DNA of 64,000 bases from Pyropia haitanensis (Eukaryota > Rhodophyta > Bangiophyceae > Bangiales > Bangiaceae), in contig SDUX01000007.1 in assembly GCA_008729055.1 (NCBI GenBank), positions 1 through 64,000 of the forward strand, written 5' to 3'. The notes under the pieces are model-generated. The model saw only the letters and a list, made by a program, of their open reading frames with translations. It did not search any database and was not told the DNA's origin. Below are positions 1 through 9,289 of this stretch, piece by piece. The position numbers and the translations under genes were made by a program. Numbering within the stretch: the stretch's first letter is position 1; the number at the start of each line of letters is the position of its first letter.

Positions 1-827
1 CCTACGCGGAGCCCCACACGTTGGCCCTGGCGCAGGACAAGTTTAGTCGGGCGACCAAGGAGGCCGACGAGTCCGTCGAGGCCTTTTCCCTTCGGCTGCG
101 TGGCCTCTCGGAGTCCTGCGGGAATATCCACTCGGAGGGCACCAGAAGCAGCAGCTTATTCAAGGCCTACCGGAGTTCCTTCGGACGGACGCGTTTGTCT
201 ACAACGAGCCCTCGTGCACCTACCAGAGGCTGGTCACCTATACGGCCGGCAAGTTCAAGGCGGCCGAGGATGTGATCGAGTTGGCCAAGGGGGGATCCAA
301 GGAGTCGGATGGAGGCCGACGGTCTTCGGTTGGCCCCCGCCCGGCGACCCCCCGGCCACGACTTCCAATGATGGCCATGGATGCGATGGAAGGCCGTCAA
401 GAGATTGATCAAGGCACGTCGGGCCGACGGGATGGACGGGCGACTTCGTCCGAGTGGGCGTATGAGCCCGCCACTCGTCGTCACCTGGCGGCTCGGACGC
501 CGGAGGCCCGTGGGCCTCTACGTTGCTACGTGTGCTGGGAGGCCGGTCCACATGGCCCACCAGTGCCCCAAGTTGTCGGCCGTCCAGCGCGACCAAGTGG
601 TGAAGGCCCGCGATGCCTTCCTCAACTCTACGCGGGGCCACAAGAAGGTGGCCGACGAGGCCAGCTACCGCGCGCAGCGGGACGTCAATCGACGGACCCG
701 CATCGCCGTGGTGCAGGCCCTAGTGGACGGGATTGATCAGTCCGACGAGGAGGAGAACGCCCGTCGGGAGGCCCACGTGACGCGGGCCAAGCCGGCCGGC
801 CCTCCCCCGTCGTCGGGGGAAGCCTAG
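1..827 (+). pseudogene. gag: Retrotransposon gag, 5'-truncated and frameshifted
   Basis: Gag forms the particle that packages element RNA. The reading moves through three segments. Frame 3 is open from the window edge to about 135. Frame 2 runs from about 143 (QQLIQGLPEFL, then TDAFVYNEPSCTYQRLV) to 547. Frame 3 then runs to the TAG at 825-827. The second break falls inside a CCHC zinc knuckle: CYVCWEAG (524-547) and HMAHQCP in the next frame join perfectly to C-x2-C-x4-H-x4-C if one base near 548 is extra. The first break, between 125 and 145, is a one-base loss or two-base gain. The C-terminal part is basic and then acidic (SDEEENARRE). Either the copy is mutated or the sequence has indels; family identity rests on the knuckle and the downstream pol. 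Confidence 0.75.
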
Positions 828-949
828 CGGGGAGTGGGTTTTCGCCTACTCCCCGCCCCTGGGATAGAACCTGCACGCCTACTACGTTTGCATCTACGAC
901 TTCCCGTTGCCCTCCTGTACTCCGCCGTCGGGCCCCTGCTTATGGGCCG

Positions 950-3900
950 GAGGAGTACCATCGTGGGGCCCCCTATGCGTTTAAGGGGACCCTCCTTGTT
1001 CTTCTTAAGAGAAACTTTGAGATTGAGACGGCCATCCAGTTGACTCATCGGCACAAGGCCCAACCAACCCGGGCAGTCTTGGACACCGGCGCGGGCCCAA
1101 GCGTTATCCGTGAGGACTTCCTTCCTGAGGGCTGGCGGCGCTGCGCTTACCGGCCCCCGAAGTCAACCCGAGTGTGCGACGCCTCGGGACAACTACTACG
1201 GGCCTGCGCGGTGCTCGAGACGACCGTCCTCGTGGAGGGAAAGGCCATGGTGTTCTCTTTCTTGGTTGTCAAGGCCCTCTCCGTCCCTGTTATCCTCGGG
1301 ATGGATTTCCAAAAGGAGTACGTGAAGGCCATTTACCCGGGGACGGATGCCGTGCTGTGGTACAACGGTTCCCTCACTTCGGCCGTCAGGGCGTGGACGG
1401 GCAAGGAACAAGCGGCCCCGCAGCAAAGGGCCCCTTCCCTACGACTTGACCCGGCCGCCCTAAGCCTTTCCCGGTCGGTCACCGTGGAGCCCTACTCTGT
1501 CCAGGCTGTCTTTGGCCATTGCGGGACGACGGGGCGGTGCCTACTACGGGAACGGCCAGCCAAGATGGCCGAGAAGGGGATTTTATTACACAACGCGTTG
1601 GCCGACGTCAAGGCCCGACGAGACTTCCGGTTCTACTTGACCAACATCACCGCGAGGCCTGTCAACCTCCCCAAGGGCTTTGTCGTGGGCCTTGTTGAGC
1701 CCTACCACGGGCCCGTTTTTGAGGCCGACGATGGGACGTGCTCACCCCTCGGTGAAGGGGCCGACACGGTAGCAGAGGTGACGCAAGGGCCGGAGGCTGA
1801 CGGTGGTGGATCGCATGGGCCCATTCTCAACCCAGAACAGGCCCCCGACGCTCCTCCCCCGCCGGACGAATCCGCGGCCCAACGCCAAGACGGCCCCAAG
1901 TTGCCACGGGTGGCCTACGAGTTGATCCCCCCCGAGTTGCATGAGGCCGTCCGAGATTTGGTCGGCCGCTACCAAGGATTATGGGACGGGACTCTGGGCC
2001 GCATGGACATCACGCCGCACCGGATCACGTTGGCCCCGGGGTCTCGACCCGTGCGTTCACAACCTTACCGGACGGGCCTCTACCACCGAGGGCTCATCGC
2101 GGACCAAGTGGCCAAGCAACTTAAGCTGGGCGTCATCGAGCCTTCGCAGGCCGAGTGGTCCTTCCCGGTGGTCATCGTCCCCAAGCCCGACGGATCTCCG
2201 AGGTTCTGCGTGGACTACAGAAGGCTCAACGACATGACGGTCAAAGACACGTACCCTCTGCCCAGGATGGACGATTGTATTGACTTCTTGGGCGAGGCCA
2301 CCGTGTTCTCCGTGTTGGACTGTAACATGGGCTATTGGCAGATCCCGGTGGCCGTCGAGGACCAGGACAAGACTACGTTTACGTGCCACGAGGGGACCTA
2401 CAGATATGTTCGCCTTCCCTTCGGCCTCATCAATGCACCCGCGACCTTCCAGCGGGCCATCGACATGCTCCTCGCGGGCCTCAAGTGGAAGTCCGTGCTT
2501 GTCTACCTGGACGACGTGATCGTCTTCTCAAGATCGGCCCAAGAGCACGTGGGCCACCTGGAGGAGGTCTTCTCGTGGATTGCAAAGGCCGGCATATCCC
2601 TCAAGGCCAGCAAGTGCTTCCTCTTCCAGGAGGAGGTCGAGTATCTGGGCCACATCGTCGGCAAGGGCCACGTCAGGGTGAACGAGAAGAACCTCGTGGG
2701 GCTACGGAAAGCCGAGCCCCCAACGACCAAGAAGAGCCTGCGAAGTTTCCTTGGCATGTGTAATGTCTATCGGAGGTTTGTGAAGGACTACGCCGCCGTC
2801 GCCAGGCCTTTGACGGCCCTCACAAGTTCTAAGGTGGCCGACCCGCTGCCCAAGTTCAATGAGGAGCAGGTCAAGGCCTTCGAAGATCTCAAGTGGCGGC
2901 TGACCCACACGCCCATTTTGGCCTTGCCGCGACGGACGGGCCAATATACCGTGGACACCGACGACAGTGCGGCCCAAGTGGGCTGCGTCCTACTCCAAGA
3001 GCAGCCCGGAGGCGGCCACAAGCCCGTCGGGTACTGGAGCAGGCCCCTGTCGTCGGCCGAGAGGAACTACAGCACGACGGAGCGGGAGTGCCTCGCCGTC
3101 GTGTGGGCCCTCTTCCTTCTTCGGCCCTACCTGTTGGGAACTCGGTTTATTGTGCGGACAGACCACACGGCTCTCAAGTGGATGCTCCACATGGACGGGG
3201 CTCACGGCCGGTTAGCCCAATGGAGGTTACGGTTGGCCGAGTTTGACTACCTGGTGGAGACCCGGAGCGGGGCGGCCCACCATGCGGCGGACACGATGTC
3301 GAGGCTGACTACCTCGGGGGCCGACTTGAGCCCCATCCCGGAGGAGATCCCGTGCCTCACACTGGCCAACTTTGCTCGCGGGTGGGTGGCCCCCGACCCC
3401 AAGACTAACAAGGGCTACCCCCCGCTGACGCTCGAGAGGCTTGTGAAGGCCCAATCGACGGACATCCGCTGCCAGTCTGTGAGGGCAAAGATGGACAAGA
3501 ACGCCCACTCAAGGTTCGGGGAGACCCCCGATGGCCTACTCGTCCGGCTGAGCCCTTTGGACAAGTCGGTCCAAGTTTATGTGCCGGAGGGCCTGCGCCA
3601 AGAAGTTCTCACTCTGGAGCACATGCCGGCCCACGCCGGCCACCCCGGGGTCAACAAGATGTACGCCTCCATGCGGCGGACCTACTACTGGGAGGCCATG
3701 GCGGCCGACGTGTACGACTACGTGGCCAACTGCGATGTGTGCGCGAAGAGCAAGGTTAGGGGCCGTCGACGGACAGCCCCGCTACGCCTCTTCCCCGCGT
3801 CGGAGGCCCTTGCGGACGTGTGCCTGGATTTGTTGGGCCCACTGCCCACAACGGCCAGCGGCAACCGTTTCCTGTTGGTCATCGTGGACCGCTTCTCCAA

Positions 3901-5044
3901 GCTTACGCGGGTGGCCCCCATCCCCCGGGAAAACGCGGAGACAGTGGCCTCGGCGTTTTGCGACACGTGGGTGGCCTCCTATGGGCCCCCCGACACGCTG
4001 TTGACGGATAATGGCCCCCAGTTGGCCTCCACCTTCTTCCGGGGCTTCTGCGGTATGTTGGGCATCCGTCACCTGACCTCCACGGCCTACCATCCGCAGA
4101 CGCAAGGCCAAGTGGAACGCTACAATCGGACCATCGTGGCGCAGCTGAAGGCCTACGTGTCGGAGCACCAGGAGTCGTGGGACGAGTTGGTCTCTGTTCT
4201 CTCTTTGGCCTACAACTCCCGGCCGCAGCAGAGCACCGGCGTCGCCCCCTTGGAATTGGGGGCCCCCGAGAGGGTCCGCAACCTCTCCCTCGAGCGTTTG
4301 CCGGCCAGCCCGTACCCCAAGGAGGTCCCCCAGTCACCGCGGGCCGCTCGGGAGTATTATCGGGCCCGCCTGAGGAACCTGACCCACCAGGTGCGGAAGG
4401 CCTTGGCTGCAACGCAGCGGAGGTACAAGCGGGCCTACGACAAGAGGGTGAGGCCCGTCAACAAGACCCTACGTGTGGGTGACTGGGCCTACGTCGACGC
4501 CAACATCCAACACCCCAAGAAGTTGGACGAGACTGTCTTGGGGCCTTTCCAGATTGTCGGCCGAGACGCCCACACGTTTACGGTTATGATGGGTGGCCAT
4601 CCTGAGCGGGTCAGTGGGGACAACGTGGCGCGCGCCCCCACCCCGAAGGACCAAGTGGACTCCTCGACCATCCTGCGCGGACCACAAGGCCTAGCGGTGC
4701 CGTGGGACCACACCGAGACGGGCCAACAATTTGTTTGGGAGCGCTTCGTGGACTACACGCACGACGAGGAGGGCAAGCTTTGGCTACTCGTGCGCTGGTG
4801 GGGTTACGCGGCCGACGAGGATACCTGGGAGCCCCACGACAGGCTCGACGAGCGCAAGGTGGCCGAATACTGCCGGCGGATGGGCGTCGCGGTTCCTCCT
4901 ACGGCCGGCGAGATAAGGGCCCTTTGGGGCCCCCTCTATGAGCTCTGCCATCCGGGCGAAGAGTTGGACGTGGCCGCAGACCCGAGCGACCCCATGAGTT
5001 TGGTGGAGGCCCTCACGATAGACCCGGGCTTTTCGTGGGCCTGA
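950..5044 (+). CDS. pol: Ty3/Gypsy pol polyprotein with chromodomain
   Basis: Polyprotein that cleaves, reverse-transcribes and integrates the element. The frame is open upstream of its first ATG-less stretch and overlaps the end of gag in the -1 frame, so translation probably depends on gag-pol frameshifting; 950 marks where protease-like sequence (EEYHRGAPYAFKG) starts. In order: aspartic protease (LDTGAG, about 1079-1096); reverse transcriptase with VDYRRLND (2212) and the catalytic YLDD (2504-2515); RNase H starting with TDDSAAQVG (about 2958); integrase zinc finger H-x3-H...C-x2-C (3620-3745); integrase catalytic Asp in DLLGPLP (about 3829), Asp in LLTDNGPQ (about 4007) and Glu in QGQVERYNR (about 4110); chromodomain (4730-4880) with the aromatic-cage pattern FVDY...VRWWGY...DTWEP. 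There are no internal stops. Phe codons here are mostly TTC, unlike the two host genes. Confidence 0.96.
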   Translation, partial: EEYHRGAPYAFKGTLLVLLKRNFEIETAIQLTHRHKAQPTRAVLDTGAGPSVIREDFLPEGWRRCAYRPPKSTRVCDASGQLLRACAVLETTVLVEGKAMVFSFLVVKALSVPVILGMDFQKEYVKAIYPGTDAVLWYNGSLTSAVRAWTGKEQAAPQQRAPSLRLDPAALSLSRSVTVEPYSVQAVFGHCGTTGRCLLRERPAKMAEKGILLHNALADVKARRDFRFYLTNITARPVNLPKGFVVGLVEPYHGPVFEADDGTCSPLGEGADTVAEVTQGPEADGGGSHGPILNPEQAPDAPPPPDESAAQRQDGPKLPRVAYELIPPELHEAVRDLVGRYQGLWDGTLGRMDITPHRITLAPGSRPVRSQPYRTGLYHRGLIADQVAKQLKLGVIEPSQAEWSFPVVIVPKPDGSPRFCVDYRRLNDMTVKDTYPLPRMDDCIDFLGEATVFSVLDCNMGYWQIPVAVEDQDKTTFTCHEGTYRYVRLPFGLINAPATFQRAIDMLLAGLKWKSVLVYLDDVIVFSRSAQEHVGHLEEVFSWIAKAGISLKASKCFLFQEEVEYLGHIVGKGHVRVNEKNLVGLRKAEPPTTKKSLRSFLGMCNVYRRFVKDYAAVARPLTALTSSKVADPLPKFNEEQVKAFEDLKWRLTHTPILALPRRTGQYTVDTDDSAAQVGCVLLQEQPGGGHKPVGYWSRPLSSAERNYSTTERECLAVVWALFLLRPYLLGTRFIVRTDHTALKWMLHMDGAHGRLAQWRLRLAEFDYLVETRSGAAHHAADTMSRLTTSGADLSPIPEEIPCLTLANFARGWVAPDPKTNKGYPPLTLERLVKAQSTDIRCQSVRAKMDKNAHSRFGETPDGLLVRLSPLDKSVQVYVPEGLRQEVLTLEHMPAHAGHPGVNKMYASMRRTYYWEAMAADVYDYVANCDVCAKSKVRGRRRTAPLRLFPASEALADVCLDLLGPLPTTASGNRFLLVIVDRFSKLTRVAPIPRENAETVASAFCDTWVASYGPPDTLLTDNGPQLASTFFRGFCGMLGIRHLTSTAYHPQTQGQVERYNRTIVAQLKAYVSEHQESWDELVSVLSLAYNSRPQQSTGVAPLELGAPERVRNLSLERLPASPYPKEVPQSPRAAREYYRARLRNLTHQVRKALAATQRRYKRAYDKRVRPVNKTLRVGDWAYVDANIQHPKKLDETVLGPFQIVGRDAHTFTVMMGGHPERVSGDNVARAPTPKDQVDSSTILRGPQGLAVPWDHTETGQQFVWERFVDYTHDEEGKLWLLVRWWGYAADEDTWEPHDRLDERKVAEYCRRMGVAVPPTAGEIRALWGPLYELCHPGEELDVAADPSDPMSLVEALTIDPGFSWA

Positions 5045-5393
5045 GGCGGCCGCGACATGGCGACCTTCCTGCCGGACCGCCCGGCTGCACCGCTGAGTCA
5101 AGGGTACTATGGGGCCACTGGGGTTATGTCGGAGAGGCGACGTGCCATGGTCGAAGCCAAGACTGTTCGAAAAGGGGGGCTACTTTTGCCACGTGGCCGT
5201 CGTCACGCCCATCTTGCTCCCCGGCTTCCATTTCGACCAAGTCCCGCCTTCATCCGATGCGGTCCGACCGGATTCGGGCCGTTGCAACACTGTCAAATCA
5301 AGGGGCAATTTTATTTGGGGCTGCAACGCACCAGGCGGGCTCGATTGCTTACAGTCGTCTCTTTCCCCGGCGGCCTCCTCCCTCCCTCAAGTG
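5045..5393. other. Spacer between pol and the antisense ORF
   Basis: About 350 bases separate the converging ends of pol and the minus-strand ORF. A purine run (aaaagggggg, 5169-5178) could be an internal polypurine tract, but the LTR lies 2.2 kb further on, so it is not the one next to the LTR. No other feature is recognised. Confidence 0.4.
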
Positions 5394-6980
5394 CTAACGG
5401 CGGCCCCACGGACGCACGTTCCGACCCGGAGGGCCTTCTTCCTCATCGTCGTCACGAGGCCGCACACGGGCCGCCGAGGCGGACTGGCGGGCGTACACCC
5501 GTTGGGCCATCGCCTCAGCGAGGCCCACCTCGCGGCGAAGAGCCTCACGAAGAGAGGGCTGGCCCACGACGTCAAGAAGCTCTTGGAGGGCGTCCGTCGG
5601 CAAGGCCTCCTGTCGGGCGGCCCACTTGCCCACCTCGGCGCCAACGTCGGCCAACACGTGCAGGAGCCCGGCGACAAGCGGCCCAACGCGAAGGGGGTCG
5701 GGGACAACCCCCGAGGCTCCAAGGAGCGGAGTGAGGCCGTACGCCACGCGGTCAGGGATGAGGCCATCGAGGACTGCGAGAAGCTCATCGGGGACGTCAC
5801 GGTGGCCAAGCGGGGAGGAGACCAAGAGGCGGGAGGCCATCGGGGGACCCGACGGCGTCGAGCGGGAAGGATGGCCGAATGCTGCGGTGGACGAAGGCGC
5901 GGGAGGGGCTAGCAGGTGGGCCAAGTCGGTGCCCCCCACCAACTCGCGGGCCTCCACGACGTCACGGCTGTAACGCAGCGGGAACGGGGCCAAGTCCTCG
6001 TCCACGTAGGCCGTCGAAGACATCTCCTCCCGCTCGACGCGCACACGGACCCACGAAGACCGATCCCGCCGGTGGGGGTCCATCGCCTTGAGGTGGGTTT
6101 CGAAGGCCTTGCTGCCCGGAAGCTGGTCCAAGAGGGCCAACAGGGCCCCCAACTCTCCGACGGCCACCGGGTCGACGCCCCTCGCGGTGGTGCAAACCTT
6201 CTCAAGGCCCACCCGGACGATCCACTGGCGCAAGGCCCGCGGGAACAACCACAGCCGGCCTGCCATGCGGTACTCCTCCACCAAGTAGGCCCCGCTGAGG
6301 ACGGCCCACTCGGAGCGGAAGACGTTCCAGGCCCACGCGTGGTTGGCCAGCAGGGCCCCCTTGAGGTACGTCAACACCGGGGGCATCTCGACCATGGCCC
6401 CATAAGGTACCTCCACCGACGGCCACCAAGGAGTCACGCGGGGGTAGTGGGCCGTCCGGATGGGCACCGGGCAAGACGGGAACTCCACCTCGTGCCAACC
6501 CACGAAGAAGCCGGCCTTAACGCGGAAGAACCGGCAGGCCGTCAGGAGCTGGTGGGGCGGGCGGAAGCCCCCATGGCTTATGTAGGGAGGGGCCAACACG
6601 ACGTACTCGGCCAACGGGGAGGGGGGCATCATCGACACCACGACGCCCTCCAGGATGCGGTTGGCCTCCTTGGTGTAGCCCACCTCCCCCTCGTGGCGCA
6701 CGACGGTGATGGCCTCGCTCCTGTCGTCGGCCGCCGGTGCCATCGCGTCACGTAGGGCCAACATCTGCTTCCGAAAGGAGTTCCCCTGGCCAGCCCCATC
6801 GATGGCCGCCATCGTCGCGTGGGCCCGCGTCGAGGTAGTCCAACCGCGGGCCTGCTCCCGCTCCCAGGCGGCGTTCCACCCTGCCATGTCGTGCTTCTCG
6901 GTCGGCAGCGGGCCCACCTCCTGGCGGTACGGCAACGCCTCCGGGCCCTCCGAGCCCGTCGTCTCCCCCACGCCGGCCAT
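5394..6980 (-). CDS. Antisense ORF of the retrotransposon, unknown function
   Basis: An uninterrupted 528-aa frame opposite to pol, between pol and the 3' LTR. I chose the ATG at 6980 (MAGVGETTG); the frame stays open upstream to 7316 but only with a Gly/Pro-rich, non-ATG extension. No family is recognised. The protein is compositionally normal, not a low-complexity shadow: a Trp/aromatic-rich centre (GWHEVEFPSC, AHYPRVTPWWP, NHAWAWNVFRSEW at about residues 160-240), then leucine-rich helical segments and an acidic/basic tail (RPRDDDEEEG). Antisense ORFs at this position are known in some plant Ty3/Gypsy elements such as Grande, RIRE2 and Retand; whether this one is related cannot be told here. 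A capsid-like or regulatory role is possible but unsupported. Confidence 0.6.
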   Translation of the reverse strand: MAGVGETTGSEGPEALPYRQEVGPLPTEKHDMAGWNAAWEREQARGWTTSTRAHATMAAIDGAGQGNSFRKQMLALRDAMAPAADDRSEAITVVRHEGEVGYTKEANRILEGVVVSMMPPSPLAEYVVLAPPYISHGGFRPPHQLLTACRFFRVKAGFFVGWHEVEFPSCPVPIRTAHYPRVTPWWPSVEVPYGAMVEMPPVLTYLKGALLANHAWAWNVFRSEWAVLSGAYLVEEYRMAGRLWLFPRALRQWIVRVGLEKVCTTARGVDPVAVGELGALLALLDQLPGSKAFETHLKAMDPHRRDRSSWVRVRVEREEMSSTAYVDEDLAPFPLRYSRDVVEARELVGGTDLAHLLAPPAPSSTAAFGHPSRSTPSGPPMASRLLVSSPLGHRDVPDELLAVLDGLIPDRVAYGLTPLLGASGVVPDPLRVGPLVAGLLHVLADVGAEVGKWAARQEALPTDALQELLDVVGQPSLREALRREVGLAEAMAQRVYARQSASAARVRPRDDDEEEGPPGRNVRPWGRR

Positions 6981-7362
6981 GACGGACCGACAGGTGGTGG
7001 TTGGGAGGAAGGGGCGGACGAGAGGGGGGGGGGGCAGGGGCGGACGGGTCGGCCAACGAGGAAGGGGGCGGCCTACAAGACGGGGACGAGCGCAGAGGCC
7101 GGCGGTGTGGCGGCCGAGACGCGGGCGGCTGCCGGACGAGGCCGTTATGTCTCCCCCGACGGCCGACACCCCCCCCCCCCCTCCGTGGGCCCACGCCGGG
7201 CACCCCTCCCCTCCCCCCCCCGATCCGGCCCACACGGCGGCCACCCCCCCCGACACCCTCTCTGGCCAACCTTGCTGGCGGCCCCCCCTCTCCGGGAGGC
7301 CTCTCACGCGTGCCACCCTTGAGTGCGGCCGGCGGGGACGCTCGGCCTCGGTGAAGGGGCCA
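6981..7362. other. Homopolymer-rich leader between antisense ORF and 3' LTR
   Basis: Contains long G and C runs (G run near 7025, C runs near 7170 and 7210). The last purines before the LTR (gaagggg, 7353-7359, then cca) are the best candidate polypurine tract for plus-strand priming. It probably also holds the start region of the antisense transcript, but no promoter motif is clear. Confidence 0.4.
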
Positions 7363-7984
7363 TGTAGCGTTTGGGGCCTCTGGTGGCGGCCTGACGAGGC
7401 CTACGTTGCGGCGGTCCCGCGTTACCTGGCGGCCCGCGGTGGCATGGTGGCGGACTCGATCCGGGTGGCGGTTGTGGCGGCCCTTTCCCCTGGTTGGACT
7501 TGGTGGCCTGCTACTTACGGTTTCTCTTGCATTTGTTCTGATCGATTTTCACTGCGTGATTTCGTGCTTTTCGCCCTTTTTTCCCATTGGGTTTTTGGGC
7601 GGATTGCATCTGTGTGAGGGTTTTTCGCTTGCATCTGAGTGGAGGGATTTTAGCGTGGAGCGGGGTGCCCCGGCGGGGCAGGTGCACGCTGGCACTTGGC
7701 CCGCTGGAGGCGCCCCTGAGAGGGGGCGCCCTGGTGGCCCCTCGGGGGGTGGTGTGGAGAGCTCTTAGGGGCTTGGCCCGCGGGCCACGCGAGATCCTTC
7801 TTGTAAAACAACGTTGCTTTGGGTTCTCCTTCCCCTTGGGCTTTAGCCTTTTCCCTTACCTCTGGCTGTTGAGGTGGGCAAGTGTGTGTGGGACTCCCTG
7901 GCCCGTTCCTTCTGGTAGCCCTCAGTCCTCTGGCGGTGGCGACGCGGGGCGGACAAGGGCCGAAGAACGGCCAATAACGCTACA
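7363..7984 (+). repeat. 3' LTR of the chromovirus
   Basis: A 622-bp segment that starts TGTAGCGTT and ends AACGCTACA, a perfect 9-bp terminal inverted repeat with the canonical TG...CA ends of LTRs. It follows the element's last ORF and a short purine tract. Its centre (about 7500-7640) is unusually AT-rich for the window, as expected for promoter and polyadenylation regions. The boundary is supported independently: a recombinase reading frame begins with the very next bases. The 5' LTR is not in the window, so identity between LTRs cannot be checked. Confidence 0.85.
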
Positions 7985-8543
7985 GGTGATGCAGTTTTGG
8001 TGGCTGCGCCGCGCCAAGGACCTGACCCGCTTCACGGTCACGGACGTGCAGCTGCCGGCCGACGGCAGCGTCTCCTTCCTCGTCCGCTACCACAAGACCG
8101 TCGCGGTGGACGGTCCCTTGGCGCGCACCCTCCCGCCGGCGGCGCTACCTCACGCCGACGTCCCCCGTCTCCTTCTCGCCCGCCTGCTCGCGGACCGCTG
8201 CTCCGCCGCGCCGTTGCGCGGTGGCCGGCTGTTCTCTACCTGCCGGACATCTGACGCCAGCGGCGTCATGACGGGCTGGCTGCGCGAGGGCCTGACGCGG
8301 CTGGGCGTCTCGCCGCCGTTGGGGGTCCGCTACGCGTCGCACTCCTTGAAGAAGGGTGGCGCGACGGCCGCCTTTGCGGCCGGCGTGCGCCGCGGCACGA
8401 TCGCGGCCTTCTCCAACACTTCGGAGCAGACCCTGGCGGAGACGTACATCTCCGCCTTGGTCACCCCGTCTGAGGCTGACCGGTGTTTTTTCGGGCGCCT
8501 TGCCGTCCCGGCCGGCCCGGCGCGGCGCCCGTACTCCATCTGA
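7985..8543 (+). pseudogene. Tyrosine recombinase, C-terminal fragment
   Basis: Frame from 7986 to the TGA at 8541-8543, about 185 residues. It matches the catalytic half of the phage-integrase/tyrosine recombinase fold: FWWLRRAKDLTRFTVTDVQL holds the first catalytic Arg region; YASHSLKKGGATAAFAAGV is the H-x-x-R/K box, with Lys where Arg is usual; and AETYISALV gives a candidate nucleophilic Tyr about 40 residues later. These enzymes cut and rejoin DNA through a 3'-phosphotyrosine bond. The N-terminal half is missing because the chromovirus LTR is inserted exactly before it; the rest should lie left of the 5' LTR. The direct repeats that follow suggest a DIRS/PAT-type retroelement; a Crypton is the alternative. 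Confidence 0.75.
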
Positions 8544-8544
8544 C

Positions 8545-8575
8545 TGGCATACGCGGCCCCCGCCCCATTGTAACC
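8545..8575 (+). repeat. 31-bp direct repeat, copy 1 (B1)
   Basis: Begins tggcatacgcgg and ends cattgtaacc. Identical to 9120-9150. It starts one base after the recombinase stop codon, so it is probably a recombination or termination sequence of the YR element. Confidence 0.85.
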
Positions 8576-8672
8576 CCTACGTATTGACTTGCTTGATTTG
8601 ACGGTTACGCCCCCACTAGGGGGGCGCCGCCGTACTTGTATTTTGCGGACGGAAAAACTAAAGACTTATGGC

Positions 8673-8711
8673 ACGGACGGCTGAGAGCCGTCACGGCTCA
8701 CAGCCGTCCGT
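8673..8711. other. 39-bp near-perfect hairpin
   Basis: acggacggctg (8673-8683) pairs with cagccgtccgt (8701-8711). Inside it gagccg (8685-8690) pairs with cggctc (8694-8699) around a TCA loop, with a single A-A mismatch between the two stems. It lies between the two 31-bp repeats and may be a structural element of the YR transposon's terminal region. Confidence 0.7.
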
Positions 8712-9119
8712 TGCCGCCCGGCGATCTGCGATCGTCGGGCGCCGGCGCCGCCCCCGCAATCGCCCGATTGTAGGAGCGGCGCGGGTCGGGCGTTGCCCCG
8801 CCGCCACACAGGCGGCGGGCACTGGTCTGCGGCTCTGCCGTCCCCCTCCGCCGCGGTAGCCACACCGCGGCGGCTTTGCACGCCCGCCCCGGCCCGCCGG
8901 GCATAAGAGGCGGCGCTGCCGCGCTTCCCCTCCTGCCCGCCGGTCTCGGCACGTCCGCTGTTTTTCCGCTCCCACCCTCCTCCCTCGGTGTTCCGCGGGG
9001 CGTGCTCCGCACGTGCCGTCTGTTTTTCGAGGGTCCTCTGCGCGGTGGGTGTGTCCCCCCGCTTTTATTTTCGACTATGTTTTGTCTCCGGAGCCCGGCT
9101 ATTAAACAATAGTAGTACT

Positions 9120-9150
9120 TGGCATACGCGGCCCCCGCCCCATTGTAACC
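9120..9150 (+). repeat. 31-bp direct repeat, copy 2 (B2), likely right end of the YR element
   Basis: Exact copy of 8545-8575. Sequence after it (ttctcatcc) differs from that after copy 1 (cctacgtat), so the identity stops here and 9150 is the probable element boundary. Confidence 0.8.
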
Positions 9151-9289
9151 TTCTCATCCACCTCGACATCGGTGGCGGCTGCGGCAGTGGCGGCGGCAGC
9201 GGCAGTGACGGCGTGCCCGACTGGGCTGCAGCCCACGCCGCGAGAGGTGCGTGGGCCAAGGTCTCCTCGCGGACGCTAGCGGAAGTGGT

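Larger units (their letters stand above)
1..7984 (+). mobile_element. Ty3/Gypsy chromovirus LTR retrotransposon, 3' part
   Basis: The order gag, protease, reverse transcriptase, RNase H, integrase, chromodomain, antisense ORF, LTR is seen directly. The 5' LTR, primer binding site and gag start lie left of the window. Integrase placed after RNase H defines the Ty3/Gypsy order, and the C-terminal chromodomain places it among chromoviruses, whose integrases are known to favour methylated-histone chromatin. Pol is intact but gag is frameshifted, so this copy is probably not autonomous unless the gag breaks are sequencing errors. Its right end abuts a tyrosine recombinase reading frame, so it is a nested insertion; the predicted 5-bp target duplication after the LTR is ggtga (7985-7989), whose partner lies outside the window. 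Confidence 0.93.
7985..9150 (+). mobile_element. Right part of a YR (DIRS/PAT-like) element
   Basis: The recombinase tail is followed one base after its stop by a 31-bp sequence (8545-8575) repeated exactly at 9120-9150. A layout ORFs - B1 - A2 - B2 is what PAT-like DIRS elements have (split direct repeats); here B1 and B2 would be the 31-bp copies and A2 the 544 bases between them. A1 would lie at the left end, outside the window. No reverse transcriptase of this element is visible, so the DIRS assignment is inference. Confidence 0.5.

Noticed and set aside
5169..5178. Polypurine aaaagggggg as the LTR-proximal priming site
   Set aside because: The LTR, defined by its 9-bp inverted ends, begins 2.2 kb further right; the tract next to it is gaagggg at 7353-7359.
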